A DNA stretch of 64,000 nt from Hypoxylon rubiginosum (GCA_902806565.1 CADCXA010000027.1:2232001-2296000); one strand, 5' to 3'. Numbered from the stretch's first letter, positions 46,908 to 59,371 are shown. Numbers and translations are program-made. The notes: a model not told the origin generated them from the letters alone.

Positions 46908-49900
46908 TCCCTCTATGACAGCTTACCAAAGGGGGAGGTATCCAAATCTCTGTAGTGCTATACTAGCTGGTTCGGTCTCGACGGTGTCGGTGGTGTTGCT
47001 TCTAATCCAAAATACGCGTATTAACCGCACAAATTCACTTAATGACGGTTATTAGCGAGTTCCGTGTCTCTCGGCTTGGCATGCGGCGCGGTGGTTGACA
47101 ATCTATGTCAAGTTGACCGTTATTATGCGGAACTTTGCTGACTTTCAACCTCGAAATAGCTGATAACGAATGGCACCTCACACAACAAAGGGAGGAAAAG
47201 CTGAGACGAAGGGGTGGTTGAAAGAGGGCAAACGCTCGCAACCCTTGAGACGAGTAGGGCGCCTAGTTAGGAAACTAGTTGAGCAAAAAATGAGAGGAGG
47301 ATTCGCGATGGTGAAGGAGAAAGGACAAACAAAGCGAAGGGCAGGAGAGAGGAATTGGTCAGTTGAAAAGGAAAAGGAGGGATCAAGTTGTCAAGGGCTC
47401 CAAGGTCTCTTGGCTGGGGCTCAGGGCTGCAAGGGAAGGGGAATGAAAAAGTTGAGTTAGAGAAAACAAGCTTGACAGGGGAGGGTCTTGGTCTTGATTC
47501 CGTGCTACAAGCGGAAGCTAGTAGATGCAGTGTAGATGCGGTGCAGTATTGTGTGTAGTAGGTACCTTACTGGTAAATGGGCCACAATGTAACGGGCGCG
47601 GGCGATTAGGGGCAAGATAAATTGGGGTTGCAGGGATGGCGTATTAGATCCGTGGCCGAACGGTACATACCTCATTCGATACGGTATTGCGGTATGCGGC
47701 ATGCGGTATGCGGGTGTACCTGAGGTTTAGCTCTTGTCTTGTGTGTGCTATGTGCGCTATGTGCGCTATGTGAGCTATCGATTGGGGGGGGTGTTAGGTA
47801 CGTGTGTAAGAGCCCCGGGCCCTGGCAAGCCCTGAGTGGGTACCTTAAGTAGGTACCTAAGGTAATGGGTTAAAGGGCAAACCGGAAAACTGCAACAAGG
47901 GGAGGGCACACTGAGCAGGCTTGAGGGGAAAATAGCCAAGGAAGCCAGGGAAACCAGGGTTCTAGAGAAATAAGGGAAAAGGGGCGGATCTACTTATAAA
48001 CCAATCAGGTTGTCAACTTCCGAGAAGAGTAATAGAGACTATGCGTTCCAAACGGCCCTGCTTGATTAGCGGATTTCGAACTACCTACGGTATCGCGCCG
48101 TTGACCACCTTATACCACGTTTGGTTGGCGGGAATTTCTCTTCATCTAGCGAACCGTCTCAATCTGGCAGTCTGGCAAATTGTCTTGATAGGCTCAGAGT
48201 GCCAGAGGTGCCTGGAACGGCGACGCTGCACATCGGCATAGTTGACAATGTCTTTTTCCACTTGATAGGCCTCTGGTGTATTGCAGCAGGTCTTGGTCGC
48301 GTGCTGTACATACAAATACAAACTGTACTATGTAGATCCCGATCCCTAACTGGACTTGTCTACTGTTAGGTATATAATAATACGAAAGACGGATCTGAAT
48401 CGGGCAACACGGTGCTAACTGATTACTTTCGACAGTTGGGATATGGCTTGTGACAGTTCAGGGCATGGTATTTTGAGTTGCACACTACATAATAGGCATG
48501 GTCAAGTTCCCGCTGTCACTCATCACTCACCACTTCGTCCCCGGGCTGCTCATGGTGTGGGGTGGTGTATTATAATAACGGATGACACCGTAACCTTACT
48601 GTACGCCATGAAGAACAGTACTATGTATCACATTCAGAATTGACAGATTCCATCAATCCCAAGGCTAGGTAGTGGTGGTGGTGGGTTACTCAGGATTATT
48701 TGAGGACATACCGTCATTGTCTTCTCTCTTTGGTGGGTTTGGCCTCCGATATTATGTGCGAAATGTGGGCGTGGCTGGCGGTGCTAATGACGATCTTTTT
48801 GCCATGCGTTGCCCTGTTGCCCTGTTAGATCCCATCTCAGTGTACATAGTACGTAGTAGAATTCCAATACGAAAAAAGGGTAGAACTGTCAACTCCGTAA
48901 TGGCTGATATTTTTTTCTGAAATTAGAACAATCAACAAGACGAATGGGACGAGCTGACGAATGACCAGGCCACATTGCATTGAACATAATAAGAAAGGCA
49001 ACAAGACGACGTCAACATTCAACACCAACACGGGCAAGTTGCTATGGCCACCATATCTGCATATGTTCGCTGCATGCTTTCGCGCTTTATTTTCCCATAG
49101 TGGTATGCAAGTCAGTAAACTGTCTCGGTGCTGTCCTTTAGCGTCCCGCGAGCCCGTCCAATCTCTCCATCCTCCATCCCTTTCAGATGCAGTAGGTTGA
49201 CGCTGACAGTCTAGAACTATTTGAGAAGAAGGTTACGCGTACCTTTCTCTTACTTAGCTCTTCGTTAGAGCATGAGACGAATCACCTTAGTCAACGGTCC
49301 AGACACGAGATTTAAATAGCTTCTACGTTTCCCCTGATAAAACCCTCTTTTTCAGATTCGAATCCAGACTTGATGATAATCTAATTTTGCCAACTTCTAG
49401 GCTTGTCCCGTTGCCAGTATATGTAGTATGTATGTAGGCGCACGTTTAAACCGTCAATCAATTCAAAATTTGATCCCGACTAGCCAGCTCGGGAGTCCCT
49501 AAATAGGATTACCGTCTATGTCCTTGTAAACTGATTGAACCGATGAAGATCACTACGTCGTTTGTCTTGTCTTCCTAGTCCGCCCCTGACCACCCATCAG
49601 GGGTAGCATTCGTAAGCTGTGGAGCCTTCGTTTCGAGTGTCTCGCCGGGCCTCGTCTTTGTTCGGCGAGATTTTAGAGATTACGTCAATTCCTCTCGACC
49701 ATTTTGAGCGTCTTGTACATATGTTGTGGGTAGTATTTATGTCTTGAGTTGTGGCATTTTAATACCAGTTCACGACAGAAAGGGTCCACGCGGTCTATTC
49801 AAGTCCATGAAGTCTTATCAACGTTGTTGAGTACCACCACATCCAGACCACCCAGCGCGACGTTGCACTTTAGCTAGGGAAGAGTCGAAGAGTCGATCGA

Positions 49901-51874
49901 GTTGATACTATCTCCGAAACTGCGGGATCCTACTGGATTCCCGTCCGCAGACCCGTTTTAGAAATTTAGGAAATAAAAGATGAAATTCCCAACCTTTTTG
50001 TTTTTTTTTTACCATGTACTTGTTCGGCATTCATAGCGCGGGTGCAGATCAGGGACCTATTCCGCCTGTTAATCTCATCGTGGGGGGGTCTTGGCCTTGA
50101 AACTCAACATCTGTAAATGCTACGATAAAAACAACGACGGCATGACGGACAAACAAGAAAATACTTCCACTTATAAGACACAGTTGCAAACCCAGTGGCA
50201 TTCTACTTTCTAGAGCTTCTAGAAGCGCCGCGACCTCGCCCAATATCGCGGCTCTACAATAGGTGAAGCTTGGGTTTCCTTTGTGCATATCGCTTCAAAC
50301 CCGGCATCGAGAACCGCATGCAGCGCATGTTGGTGTGAAGCAATAACGACCTGGGATTTGCCGCTTTTCTAGGGCACATGTTCTGATATCCCGGCAGTGA
50401 TTAAAAAGTCTTGGCGTCTGCAACGCGTCAATCTTCCATGGCGGGAACTTCTAAGCCTAAACCCGTTGTAATGTGCCTAATACATGGCTTAAATTGCCCG
50501 TGAGACATGGTGATTGGCTACAGCTGGTAAAAACCCAGAGTCGCGCACGCAAACTGCCGCCGTGATACATACCCGTGGACCTCTCTACCTTGCGTCTACC
50601 TAGGTACATAGGCATGTACCTTGCGTGCTCACCCGAACGCGATGCCGGCCTTCTCTGCAATCTGCAATCACAGTGGAGGAAACAAACGATTCGAGACTCA
50701 TACGTCGAGTTCGCCAAGATTAGCCATGCGGTTCTAGCGATGCGCATACTATGTACATGTGCGATGTTCGGTCAGGAATCCAGTATTATTAGATCAGTCT
50801 CGATCCTCCTCGAATTATACCAGACATGGCACCATCCAGCATTTACATACAGTCTCGACAGTTAAGCTTCTGACTGATGTTGCTCTGGGGCACAGGAGGC
50901 TACCGCAGGTCTTGGTATTCCCCCATCTACGTAATTGGTGCGTTGGTGCGTTGGTGCGTTGGTGCGTTGGTGCGTGGCTGCACGGCTAGTCGGCAGCCAG
51001 GCGTAGTACTACCGTTTGTACGGCTTGCTGCAAGCCTAAGAGCATACGAGCCTTGGGATTGAGTTGGCTGACCTGCCTTTTTATACCAAGAACTTGGCCG
51101 CTTAGCCTTCTACTTGTGTTGGCGAGTTGGAAGCTCTATGATAGCACCGAGGACTGCCGTGGCTTCCGTGGCTGCCGTGGCTGCCGTGGTAGTAATAGAT
51201 AGCACTATTCCGTATTCCGTACGCTCAGTACTACTATGTATCAACGGTCGATCGGAGTGTACAAAGAGACCCTGAACGATAGCCGCTTTTGGATACAGCC
51301 CGAGAGATATTCACATGTTCCTTACTATATCCAGGTAATGTAGTCGGAAGACACCCGTCTATCAAGAAAAGCCGGATCCTCAACCACCGTCTTGCAACTT
51401 TGTCCGATGCTCAAATCGACGAAGAAATGCACCGAGCAGACCGGCCTAACCGACAGCGGATAGTGGGCGCTCAAGGCGGCTGAACACCAAGATCTGCAGG
51501 CCCCCGTAGGCAATGCCGCTGGGGCGGCACAATATGATTTTTACTGGTTAGCAAAGCCTCCAAGATCCTGAAGGTGAAACACGGAGGGGTTATTAACAAC
51601 CCAGCATCAATGGGTTAGGAACGGGACGATCTACATAACATCCAACATCAAGCAATGACCCTAACTGCCCTGCTGCCCTATTGAGAACGGTTGAAGAAGA
51701 AAAGAAAAACATGATTAAAGTGTCTTCTACTGTTGATCATCACGCCGGTGGCAGGAATCCCTCTAGGACTCTTCTACCGCGGCGCATTTCAATCTACACC
51801 CTGGCCCTGACGGAGGCGCGAGTTCCATCCATATATCCCAAGGTTACGGGCATGATTCGCGGCTAGGAGGATCT
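46908..51874. other. Five-kilobase gene-poor region
   Basis: Nothing with protein or RNA gene character is visible. It contains a palindrome pair near 47838-47864 (GTACCTTAAGTAGGTACCTA), a GTGCGCTAT repeat near 47750, an 8-nt TTGGTGCG repeat at 50935-50977, and CCGTGGCTG repeats at about 51160-51190. Many short open frames occur by chance. Confidence 0.5.
50935..50977 (+). repeat. TTGGTGCG microsatellite
   Basis: Five tandem copies of the octamer TTGGTGCG followed by a partial unit. Intergenic. Confidence 0.85.
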
Positions 51875-52318
51875 TCAATCCATTTTTGGTAGTTCCTTTG
51901 CCAAACCTCCGCTCGCTGTTAGCCCGTGGTGATCTTTCCTAGCAGCCAAGAATGATCGCGCTACGCAGTGGTGCTCATTTGGGAACACGCAGATCTCCCT
52001 AGGTTTTACATGTACTTGTACCTCCACGGCTTCGTCGATGATCAAGTTCGATTTCCGTCCCGTCTTGTGGCTCCACGGGACCACCGGGAATATGGGAGCT
52101 AGCCTCTCTGCTTTCTCAATGCTTAACATGCTACATCGCCCATCGCGGATATTTCGCAGTGTAACAGAATAATAACCGGCTGAGGCCTGTTCCACGTGGT
52201 CGGGACTTGACCACATGTACCTGAAACGGAACGAGCCCATATTTTCCGGGTTGCGAACGACGAACGCTTCATGATTCAGTCTTAACGTACCACAAGATAT
52301 TCCTTTGCAACTTACCAC
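51875..52318 (-). pseudogene. Relic of a GH92-like alpha-mannosidase (possible)
   Basis: The 147-aa frame contains GSFRFRYMWSSPDHVEQASA followed by GYYSVTLRN and SMLSIEKAERLAPIFPV. These resemble the N-terminal domain of GH92 alpha-mannosidases, where S-x-x-x-E-x-A-x-x-GYYSV is followed by LTATxR and a YxFP strand. The rest of a GH92 enzyme (about 600 residues) is absent and the resemblance fades after about residue 110. It has no signal peptide and sits alone in a gene-poor region. I read it as a truncated, diverged relic; a chance open frame cannot be excluded. Confidence 0.4.
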
Positions 52319-53990
52319 CTTTCCTTCCCGCTTATGTCTTGATTCACATGACCGCCATGCGTTCCAATTTCCAGGTCAGTCTCTTAGATGACTGTAACGT
52401 ACTCGCGGTCATTTTAATATGTACGTCACTTAGGTACGCAACACTTATAATGAACCAGCCCCCACTAAAGGGGTATGAAACTATGCGCCTGGGTGTCAGA
52501 TATCTAAACCCAACTACCTAGTAATATTTCTAGGTAGACTAAGACCGTTGCACAGCAAGTATTATTAGAACACGCTACTTTGTGGATTTCAACTTATTCT
52601 AGACTTGTAGTTATTGTGGCATCTAAACAACTACGCACCTGAATGCTTAATGAGTAAGGATCGTGCAACTTGCATCGAGTCAAAACTCCTTAGAAAAGAG
52701 CATTGTAATATTCGTAACTAGTTTCTTCATTATGTGCCATCTTCAGTTAGTTTCCCAAATAACTAGTCAAAGTTCTTGAATCCAGAGTAAATTTTAATGC
52801 CATCTATTATATCTTTACGTAAAGCACAAAGTGCGGCCTAAGACATTACCTCATACGAAAGAAAGGCAGGCATTAGCAGTAAGGGATGGAAGATAAGATG
52901 TCGACCCCATGATCTTGTAGCAAGTTCAGTAGCAATCAATGTTTCCTTAGAAACTGATTGGCATACTGATGTCCACCTAGGTATCTAGTGTCTCCAAACT
53001 CGAAGTGTCACAATTGATTCGGTGTATCAGACAAGGACTAGGTATATAGTGGTGACAGGTGATTTTAATCCGTTACTGACTTAATCATACGATCGTTACA
53101 TCAAATTTCGGCCTAGTATATCTCTTGTTAAAGAAACTTAGGTAATTCAGCGCTATATATACCTAGGTAGGTAACCAGGAAAGAATTACATAGCCAAGTT
53201 CACAATGTCCAAAACCCAGAGTCTAAGCTGGTATGCATAACCTCGACTAACATAAAGTCTATTAATATTGTACGTTTGAGATTTCGGTCAAGCTGTTGTT
53301 TAGATGTAGAGGTTGAATTCAACCAGTCAGGGAATCCTAAGACATAGGATAGATTACAACGGATTAAACATTGTATAACTTAGACACGAGTTTGTCTGAA
53401 CCACTCGGATTTCAACCGGTCTCTTTTCGTAACTCATAATTCCAGGGACCTATATCGTCTATTCCATAAAGATACCTAGTTTTCACGTCACTAAGAATAG
53501 GGTAGCTACGGTTTAGGTATATTAACTTGAGAAAATAATATAAGAGGAACTGTTTTCGAAACCGGACAGAATCAACGAATCTAGAGAAGAGATGGAAGGC
53601 GTAAACCCATTTCATATATCCTTTTGCCAAGTGGCCTAGTAGTTTTGATACGACATAGTTATATATTTTATGACAGTTTGGATGTAGGTGGAATATGAAC
53701 ACCTCGTTGTCAATGCCAGTAACGAATAAACAACGTCTAACTTTTAACCAAGTGTACCTAGGTAGCTAATAGCTAGATGAGCTCCATCCGGGAGTGAATC
53801 ACAATTTCATAACAGCTACAACTACCGGCGAGTAACGGCCAAATTGGCCAAATTACTCCATAGGTATGTGCTGCGCTTAGAGGATCTGCTAAACATTGTG
53901 AATTCGATGAGATACGCATACAACTGTCTTATTCTCGCTACGCTGCCCTACCTAGACACTGACTTAACCTTTCCGAGGGTGCTGTTGAAG
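52319..53990. other. AT-rich gene-poor region
   Basis: AT-rich DNA with several ACCTAGGTA palindromes (52976, 53158, 53755). The frame at 53412-53702 has no domain. No gene is seen. Confidence 0.5.
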
Positions 53991-54351
53991 TCCCTTTAAG
54001 TGAGTGGGCAAGTCATGACAAGGCGCTGCGGGCACCTCATGGACAAGGAGCTCGTTGATACACCCACGTTCGTGGCCCCGCATCCGCGCGGCCGTCGAGG
54101 CCCGGATGCGCATGGGGTCCGACATCGTGATCGTCGGGCGCACCGACGCGCTGCAGTCGCTCGGCTTCGGGATGGTCATCCGGCCCATCGCCGGCATGAC
54201 TAACGTGTACCTCACCATGCGCGAGCTCTGCCGTGAGCCCAAGAGAACCGACATGACCAAGGACCGGTACCACGCGGAAGACGGGAAGATCAAAGGCGGC
54301 GTCAAGGACGTGTGCGGCTGGAGGCGAGCGTGCGGTTTGACGAGAAGGTAG
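53991..54351 (+). pseudogene. Relic of a PEP-mutase/isocitrate-lyase superfamily enzyme
   Basis: A GC-rich island in AT-rich DNA. One frame gives RRCGHLMDKELVDTPTFVA (matching the KRCGHxxGKELVD motif of the superfamily). After a one-base shift near 54083 a second frame gives RIRAAVEARMRMGSDIVIV and GRTDALQSLGF. The text then jumps directly to a C-terminal-like segment (GMVIRPIAGMTNVYLTMREL, later DGKIKGGVKDVCG). About 100 residues between LQSLGF and MVIRP, and the whole N-terminus with the metal-binding region, are missing. It is therefore a frameshifted, internally deleted remnant of an oxaloacetate hydrolase/2,3-dimethylmalate lyase-like gene. Confidence 0.75.
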
Positions 54352-55645
54352 GCGGCGCTAGTTTGGCGAAGGGCGCTTGAAAGATGCGGCAGCGGGAGAA
54401 TGTGTGGCAGCTATTCCCGTCGTCTCCCTGGGCCATTGCTTTCAAACCCTACGCTCTCACGTGCCCAACAACCCATATAGGTATTGTTTTGCTTGTTTAC
54501 CGGAGCCTCTGAAAGGTTGCCAACCCCCGTGCTCCTTACATCGAGCAAGACGGTTAAATAGCTCACCAAGTAGCTATTTTTGACCCGTAGCATACTTTTA
54601 TCCCTTCCGCAATATACTCCGTCATTTAATGTTGGGAATATGAAGTCGCAAACGTGATGCTTTCTCTCAATTTTTAGAGGTGATCGTATCTTGAAAGTTT
54701 TGCGAGCAAGGGATGCCAAGAAAACGGCACTTATAGGATCCGGCAGGCAGTGCGGATAAATATATAAAGGCAAGCCAGACATGTGAGGGCCGGGGCTGTG
54801 CGAGATATCCGGCGAATCAGACGGTGTCCCGCGCCCTGCCGATTTCTATTTCTGGCAGTCCGGCCCCCACAAGATCCGGCATCTAAGCGCCCGCATTTTG
54901 GGCAGCTGGAATAAGGCTCGACGTCCACCAGCTGAACTTGTTTCGAAACAACTGCTGGTGCACCATACTCCTTTATTGTTAGTGGGCGATGTCTCCAACT
55001 CACCTAACCCAGATGATAGGAATAGATGAGCTTTGCTACCAAGTAGTGTTCCAATTTGCCTACCATTTAGTAGACCCCGGATAGAAACCCATCCGGCAGG
55101 ATGTTCCCCCGCCTATGCGCTCTTTGTAAGTTACTCACCTTTCGTCTTTGTCTATACAAGCCATAAGTCCTGTGTTGTTGGTTGTAAGTTATCCTCCTGA
55201 GTTGGCGCAGCCCATGAGGCGCAAGGAGGTGGTACAGGGTTTCTAAAATAGACGAATGCATATACTACCCGAGTCAGTATCAACTCACACAGTCCAACAC
55301 AGAGGCTTTACTACCTCTTGAAGAACTACACGTGCCTAGCCGCCACGTGAATTGCCCAACTAGGATATTTGATTGCTTTGTAACTGTTGACCGCCTGGAT
55401 AATATCTTACCGAGAAGAGGTAACTTTGCAAAGTTCGGCTCAAGCCCGTTCCGCGGAAAATATAGAGTGATATATGTAAATATAGGCGATGCAAGGAATA
55501 AAAGACAGCTTAAGAACTCTCCTATATATTCGTCTAGTTGTCATCGTCTTTCCATTGAAGCACCACACTTACCCTTTACGTACATTCTATATCCAGTCAC
55601 CGATAGCTACCTTAGGTACCTAACAAATCTACACCTTCTTACACG
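54352..55645. other. Intergenic region
   Basis: No gene is seen between the PEP-mutase relic and the secreted protein gene. The frames at 54731-55003 and 55067-55261 (-) are not supported. A TACCTTAGGTACCTA motif lies just upstream of the next start (55610). Confidence 0.5.
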
Positions 55646-56399
55646 ATGAAGATCACTTCGCTAGTTTCTTACCTGTCTCCTCTTATCCTCCTCGGGCCTG
55701 TGGGCTTGACCTCTGCCGCGGTTCTTCCTCGCTCGGACGCCGACACCATCGCCAACTTTGGGAGGATTGGCATCTGCCTCTCCTACTTTGGCGCCGGTCC
55801 CACGGAGAAGGAACTTGCTCCGTGCAAAATATTCTGCCCGGCGCAGAACCCGGGCTCAGATCCAAATGCCGTTGGGGTATGTAATTCTCCTCATACGTAT
55901 GTCTACTTGAATGCGCCGCTCTAACACCTACTCTCTACTATAGTGCAAAGGTCCAGGAATCCCCAGAGATCAGATCGACCCTAGCGTAGTGGACAAAGAC
56001 GACGACGGGAACGAATTCACCCCGGGAGAGTGCGTGTGCGACCTATCGGCCGCCGGAGCGATCTTGGACGTCGTCATCCAGGGCCTGTCGGAACTGGACA
56101 ACGTTATATGCGCCGTCATTCTCTCGGCGATTGTTACGCTTGTCGAAGAGGGCATCGACGCCGTGCCCGGGGGGTCTTCGATCACCGCGATAGGGAAAGC
56201 CGTAGAAGGAGCTAAGACTTTTGTCGAGAACGGGCTTGATGCCGTCTCCTATTTCGGCAATTGGATTGGCCAGAGCTGCGGCGTCTCGGACTTCAGCTTC
56301 AACCTGGATGACACGTTTAATAGCTTGACTGCAGAACCGGACTCGCTTGGCGTGAGCGTGGGCTGCTTCAAGTCGAGCAAAATATGTTCAACGTCCTAG
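55646..56399 (+). CDS. Small secreted cysteine-containing protein
   Basis: Two exons, 55646-55876 and 55944-56399, join in phase 0 for 228 aa. The start MKITSLVSYLSPLILLGPVG begins a clear signal peptide ending near AVLPR, where a dibasic-like LPR site may mark processing. The mature part has nine to ten Cys (GICLSYF, APCKIFCPAQ, CKGPG, ECVCDL, NVICAV, QSCGV, VGCFKSSKIC), enough for several disulfides. A central helix (VICAVILSAIVTLVEEGIDA) is hydrophobic and amphipathic. The intron has a GTATGT donor and a CTAAC branch point. I do not know the family; size, secretion and location beside relics fit an effector-like or self-recognition protein, which is only inference. Confidence 0.8.
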
Positions 56400-57358
56400 G
56401 AAGGTTAATGGTTAAGGAGAGATAGAGAAGGGCCTTGTTGTTGTCACATAGCTTCGTTAGGCGATTTATGCTAAGTTGAGATACTAAGTATACGCAAAAT
56501 TCATAGTAAAATATTCTAAATCTCATCGAAATTATGTGCGTAGAGAGGCTCAGTATCTGACGTGTCTCGTGTCAGCCGACCGTTTCTCAACCTAACTGCA
56601 ATACGAGACTTGCAAGCACTAGGTCGTTTATGTTGATGTTGACCCTGAAGCATATGGCTATTAAACTGACCTATCAGATAGGTAGACTGCATGCGAAGAG
56701 AGTATAGATTAGTCTATTTTTTGACAAGAGAATCTTCTGTCGCATTGCCTGTAGGGGACGGGTCAAGGTCGACAATTAGACGTGCATTGTTCCAGCGAAT
56801 TGACAAGGTGATACCGTCTTCGCGTCCGCTTGTCAGACACTCGATATAGTGTATGCTCACTGTATTGGTTTCCATATTCTCGAATAGATCACGGGATGTC
56901 TTATTATCGGGATGCTGAACTAGGAAGAGCTTGAGCTCTGGGTCGCGCAGTAAAAAAAAAAAAAAAAAAGGTGCGAAAGTAATGTACATGAATATAGAGG
57001 ATGTCTTCTGCGTGTTGGTGCACGAAAAGACCAAGACGGAAGCCCCCATTGGTGCCTAACAGAAACAATGTGCTCTAACCGCATGTGTCTAATAACCTAT
57101 GACTTCCGCCCCAGATGGAGGTATAAATTTACAAGTACTTTGAAAATGTCAGTATAAACTTCATGGTAGTATACTATCTGAGCGCAACTCGATTCGAATT
57201 ACGCTAAGTTTTTATTAAGATGCGAACCAAGTAATGCAAGAACATATAGTCGTAGCCCCTATCTTGGCTAATAGGGGCTAGGGGGTAAGATCCCTGACAA
57301 TTCTTCGTACATGTATAAGGTCACGTGACTATGTCTCAGCTTTGCCTAATCTTTCAGT
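56400..57358. other. Convergent intergenic region
   Basis: It lies between the secreted protein gene (+) and the FAD protein gene (-). It contains an 18-nt poly-A run (56952-56969). The frame at 56714-57049 crosses that run and is not supported. Confidence 0.5.
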
Positions 57359-59371
57359 TTAAACGACTTGGCTGCCTTCTTGTAGACTCCATCCCATTTC
57401 AGGAACCACGATGACCCATGGTTCACTCCAGTGCTGCAGCCTGTGCTCGCGGTGTTCCAATGCGATATCATTCTTGGATATGTCGGCCTCTGCCACTTGT
57501 AGCGCAGCTCTCGCCACCGCATCTGTCTCCGAAAGTGTGCGCGAATTCACGCCCGGCCTGGCCCCGGCCGCGGTCACCCAGTGGACACCCTCAGTAGGGA
57601 CACCGATCGCGTACCGCCTCAGATGCGCGCAACCTCTGCGGTCTATTAGATGAAATGGACTGTCTGTTATATCCAGCCCACCTGTCTCATAGCCGTCGGA
57701 AGAGTGCGGCCGGCACTGGCCCGTCTTCCGCAGGTAGACGAGGAGATCGTCGGCGGTGCTTCTGACGGTCGGTTCCGGTAGGCGCGCCTCTATTAGAGTA
57801 GTCACGCGCACCGCCGAACCCGGTATATCGGGGGAGCGCGCCAGCCACGCTCCGTCTTGTGTGATCACCTCCAGGCGTGGGCCGAGGATATCTACTATGC
57901 CCGCTTCCATGAGCGCGATCAATTGCTCAATACGCTCTCGAGGCGGGCCGATAGACAAGAAGGCATTGAGAGGCGTGTACCAGCAGTCCAAGTGGTCCCG
58001 GCGGGAGTCGCCTGATATGCCGTCGTGGTCTACGATCAACCTCAGCTCATTGCGTATGTCACGCATCACATCTAGCGCCGCTTTCAGAGGTCCCTTTACG
58101 TTCCCCAGGGCGGCCTGCTTGACGTCTTCCCGTAGATAGGTGAGTAGCCAGTCCTGCCAGTTGCCAGCTGTGTTGAAGATGCGCCCTCCGTACGGCCGAG
58201 AAATACGGTCCCAGGACCAGCGGTCGGCCTTGGAGATGCCGAAATCGTCGAGGAGCTGTGCCTCCCGAGAGCTATTATGTGGGGTGCCAAGGAACTTGTC
58301 CCGGAAATCGAGGCGTCGCGATCCGTCTTGTTCCAGAACGCCCTCGTAATAAACCGTTTCCACCTCCTTCGCAACAAGCGGCCATACCTCGCTCAGGAAG
58401 TCCGGCGCGTCTCCGGAGTCGGCGCGTCTGTGGAAATTCGCAATTACTTTGTCGGTTAAGACGAGTGGAGTGTGACGTCCCCATGGACCCTTTGCGTTGT
58501 CGGCACGGGCCTGGTAGGGAACGCCACGGCGGGACCCCGCATAGAGACGAGGCTCATTGCCGGAAGGACAGTAGTGCAGACCCGAAGATGTGCGAGTGAA
58601 GCGGCCGCCGCGGCCTGTAGTCAACAGGGCCATATAGTCGAAGAAATTAAGACCAAGACCCCGCAACAGGACTGGCTCACCCGGCCCGAGAGAGGAGAGA
58701 TCGACATCCGCCGGGTTGGCCGACGGGATATGACGCAGGTTAGGATATCGTTGAGCATATATAGTGTGGAGATATTGCTCTGGGCCAGGGAGTGCAGGCA
58801 GGTGGCCTTGAGCCAGGACTACGGCGGCGAGGCCGGATAGGATGTGGCCGGTAGAAAGGGTGAGGGTCTGGCGGCCGTCGCGCTCATTGTCGAGGCGAAC
58901 CGCACGAGCTTCATGCACTACAATCTCTATTTCAGGGGGTGCCCTGCTTGCCACCTCGCCGAAGACCCATTCCAGATAGCGGCCGTACTGGGAGCGGGTC
59001 GGATATTCATCCGGGCCCAGGTCGAGCCCGACGCTTCTCGCCCATTCGTACATACTCGGTCCCAAACATTTCGGCCCCAGGCATTCCACACTCTCGTCCG
59101 TATACAGAGTAATCTGAGACGCCACGGTGTTCATCAAAAGCTCCGACGACTGCGTGATACGCCAGACAGAGCCGGCGCCTGGCGGCCATGGGTCGATGAT
59201 GTGGATTGTTAGCCGAACCCCTGGCGCGAGGATCTCGGTTGCGGAGGCACAGAGGCGTTCGAGTACACTGGTACCACGGGGGCCAGCACCCACGATGCCG
59301 ATGGCGTGAATGGGCGTGGCAGAGTCGACACTCGCCACAGACGAGCCGATATTGACAGCGGAGTGCACCAT
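57359..59371 (-). CDS. Intronless FAD/NAD(P)-binding protein (NAD_binding_9/HpyO-like)
   Basis: A single-exon protein of 670 aa starting MVHSAVNIGSSVASVD; an upstream in-frame extension to 59578 is more likely 5' UTR. A dinucleotide-binding motif GIVGAGPRGTSVLERL lies near residue 28, followed by HIIDPWPPGAGSVWR. A second hallmark is the late region with LLRGLGLNFFDYMALLT, and a C-terminal HWVTAAGARPGVNSRT stretch. This layout matches the FAD/NAD(P)-binding family common in actinobacteria, some of which are amino-acid or urate hydroxylases. No intron in 2 kb and high GC contrast with its neighbours, suggesting horizontal origin. Substrate unknown. Large open frames on the opposite strand are shadows. 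Confidence 0.85.
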   Translation of the reverse strand: MVHSAVNIGSSVASVDSATPIHAIGIVGAGPRGTSVLERLCASATEILAPGVRLTIHIIDPWPPGAGSVWRITQSSELLMNTVASQITLYTDESVECLGPKCLGPSMYEWARSVGLDLGPDEYPTRSQYGRYLEWVFGEVASRAPPEIEIVVHEARAVRLDNERDGRQTLTLSTGHILSGLAAVVLAQGHLPALPGPEQYLHTIYAQRYPNLRHIPSANPADVDLSSLGPGEPVLLRGLGLNFFDYMALLTTGRGGRFTRTSSGLHYCPSGNEPRLYAGSRRGVPYQARADNAKGPWGRHTPLVLTDKVIANFHRRADSGDAPDFLSEVWPLVAKEVETVYYEGVLEQDGSRRLDFRDKFLGTPHNSSREAQLLDDFGISKADRWSWDRISRPYGGRIFNTAGNWQDWLLTYLREDVKQAALGNVKGPLKAALDVMRDIRNELRLIVDHDGISGDSRRDHLDCWYTPLNAFLSIGPPRERIEQLIALMEAGIVDILGPRLEVITQDGAWLARSPDIPGSAVRVTTLIEARLPEPTVRSTADDLLVYLRKTGQCRPHSSDGYETGGLDITDSPFHLIDRRGCAHLRRYAIGVPTEGVHWVTAAGARPGVNSRTLSETDAVARAALQVAEADISKNDIALEHREHRLQHWSEPWVIVVPEMGWSLQEGSQVV

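Noticed and set aside
56714..57049. 111-codon minus-strand frame with a run of Phe
   Set aside because: The Phe run comes from an 18-nt poly-A tract; nothing else supports coding.
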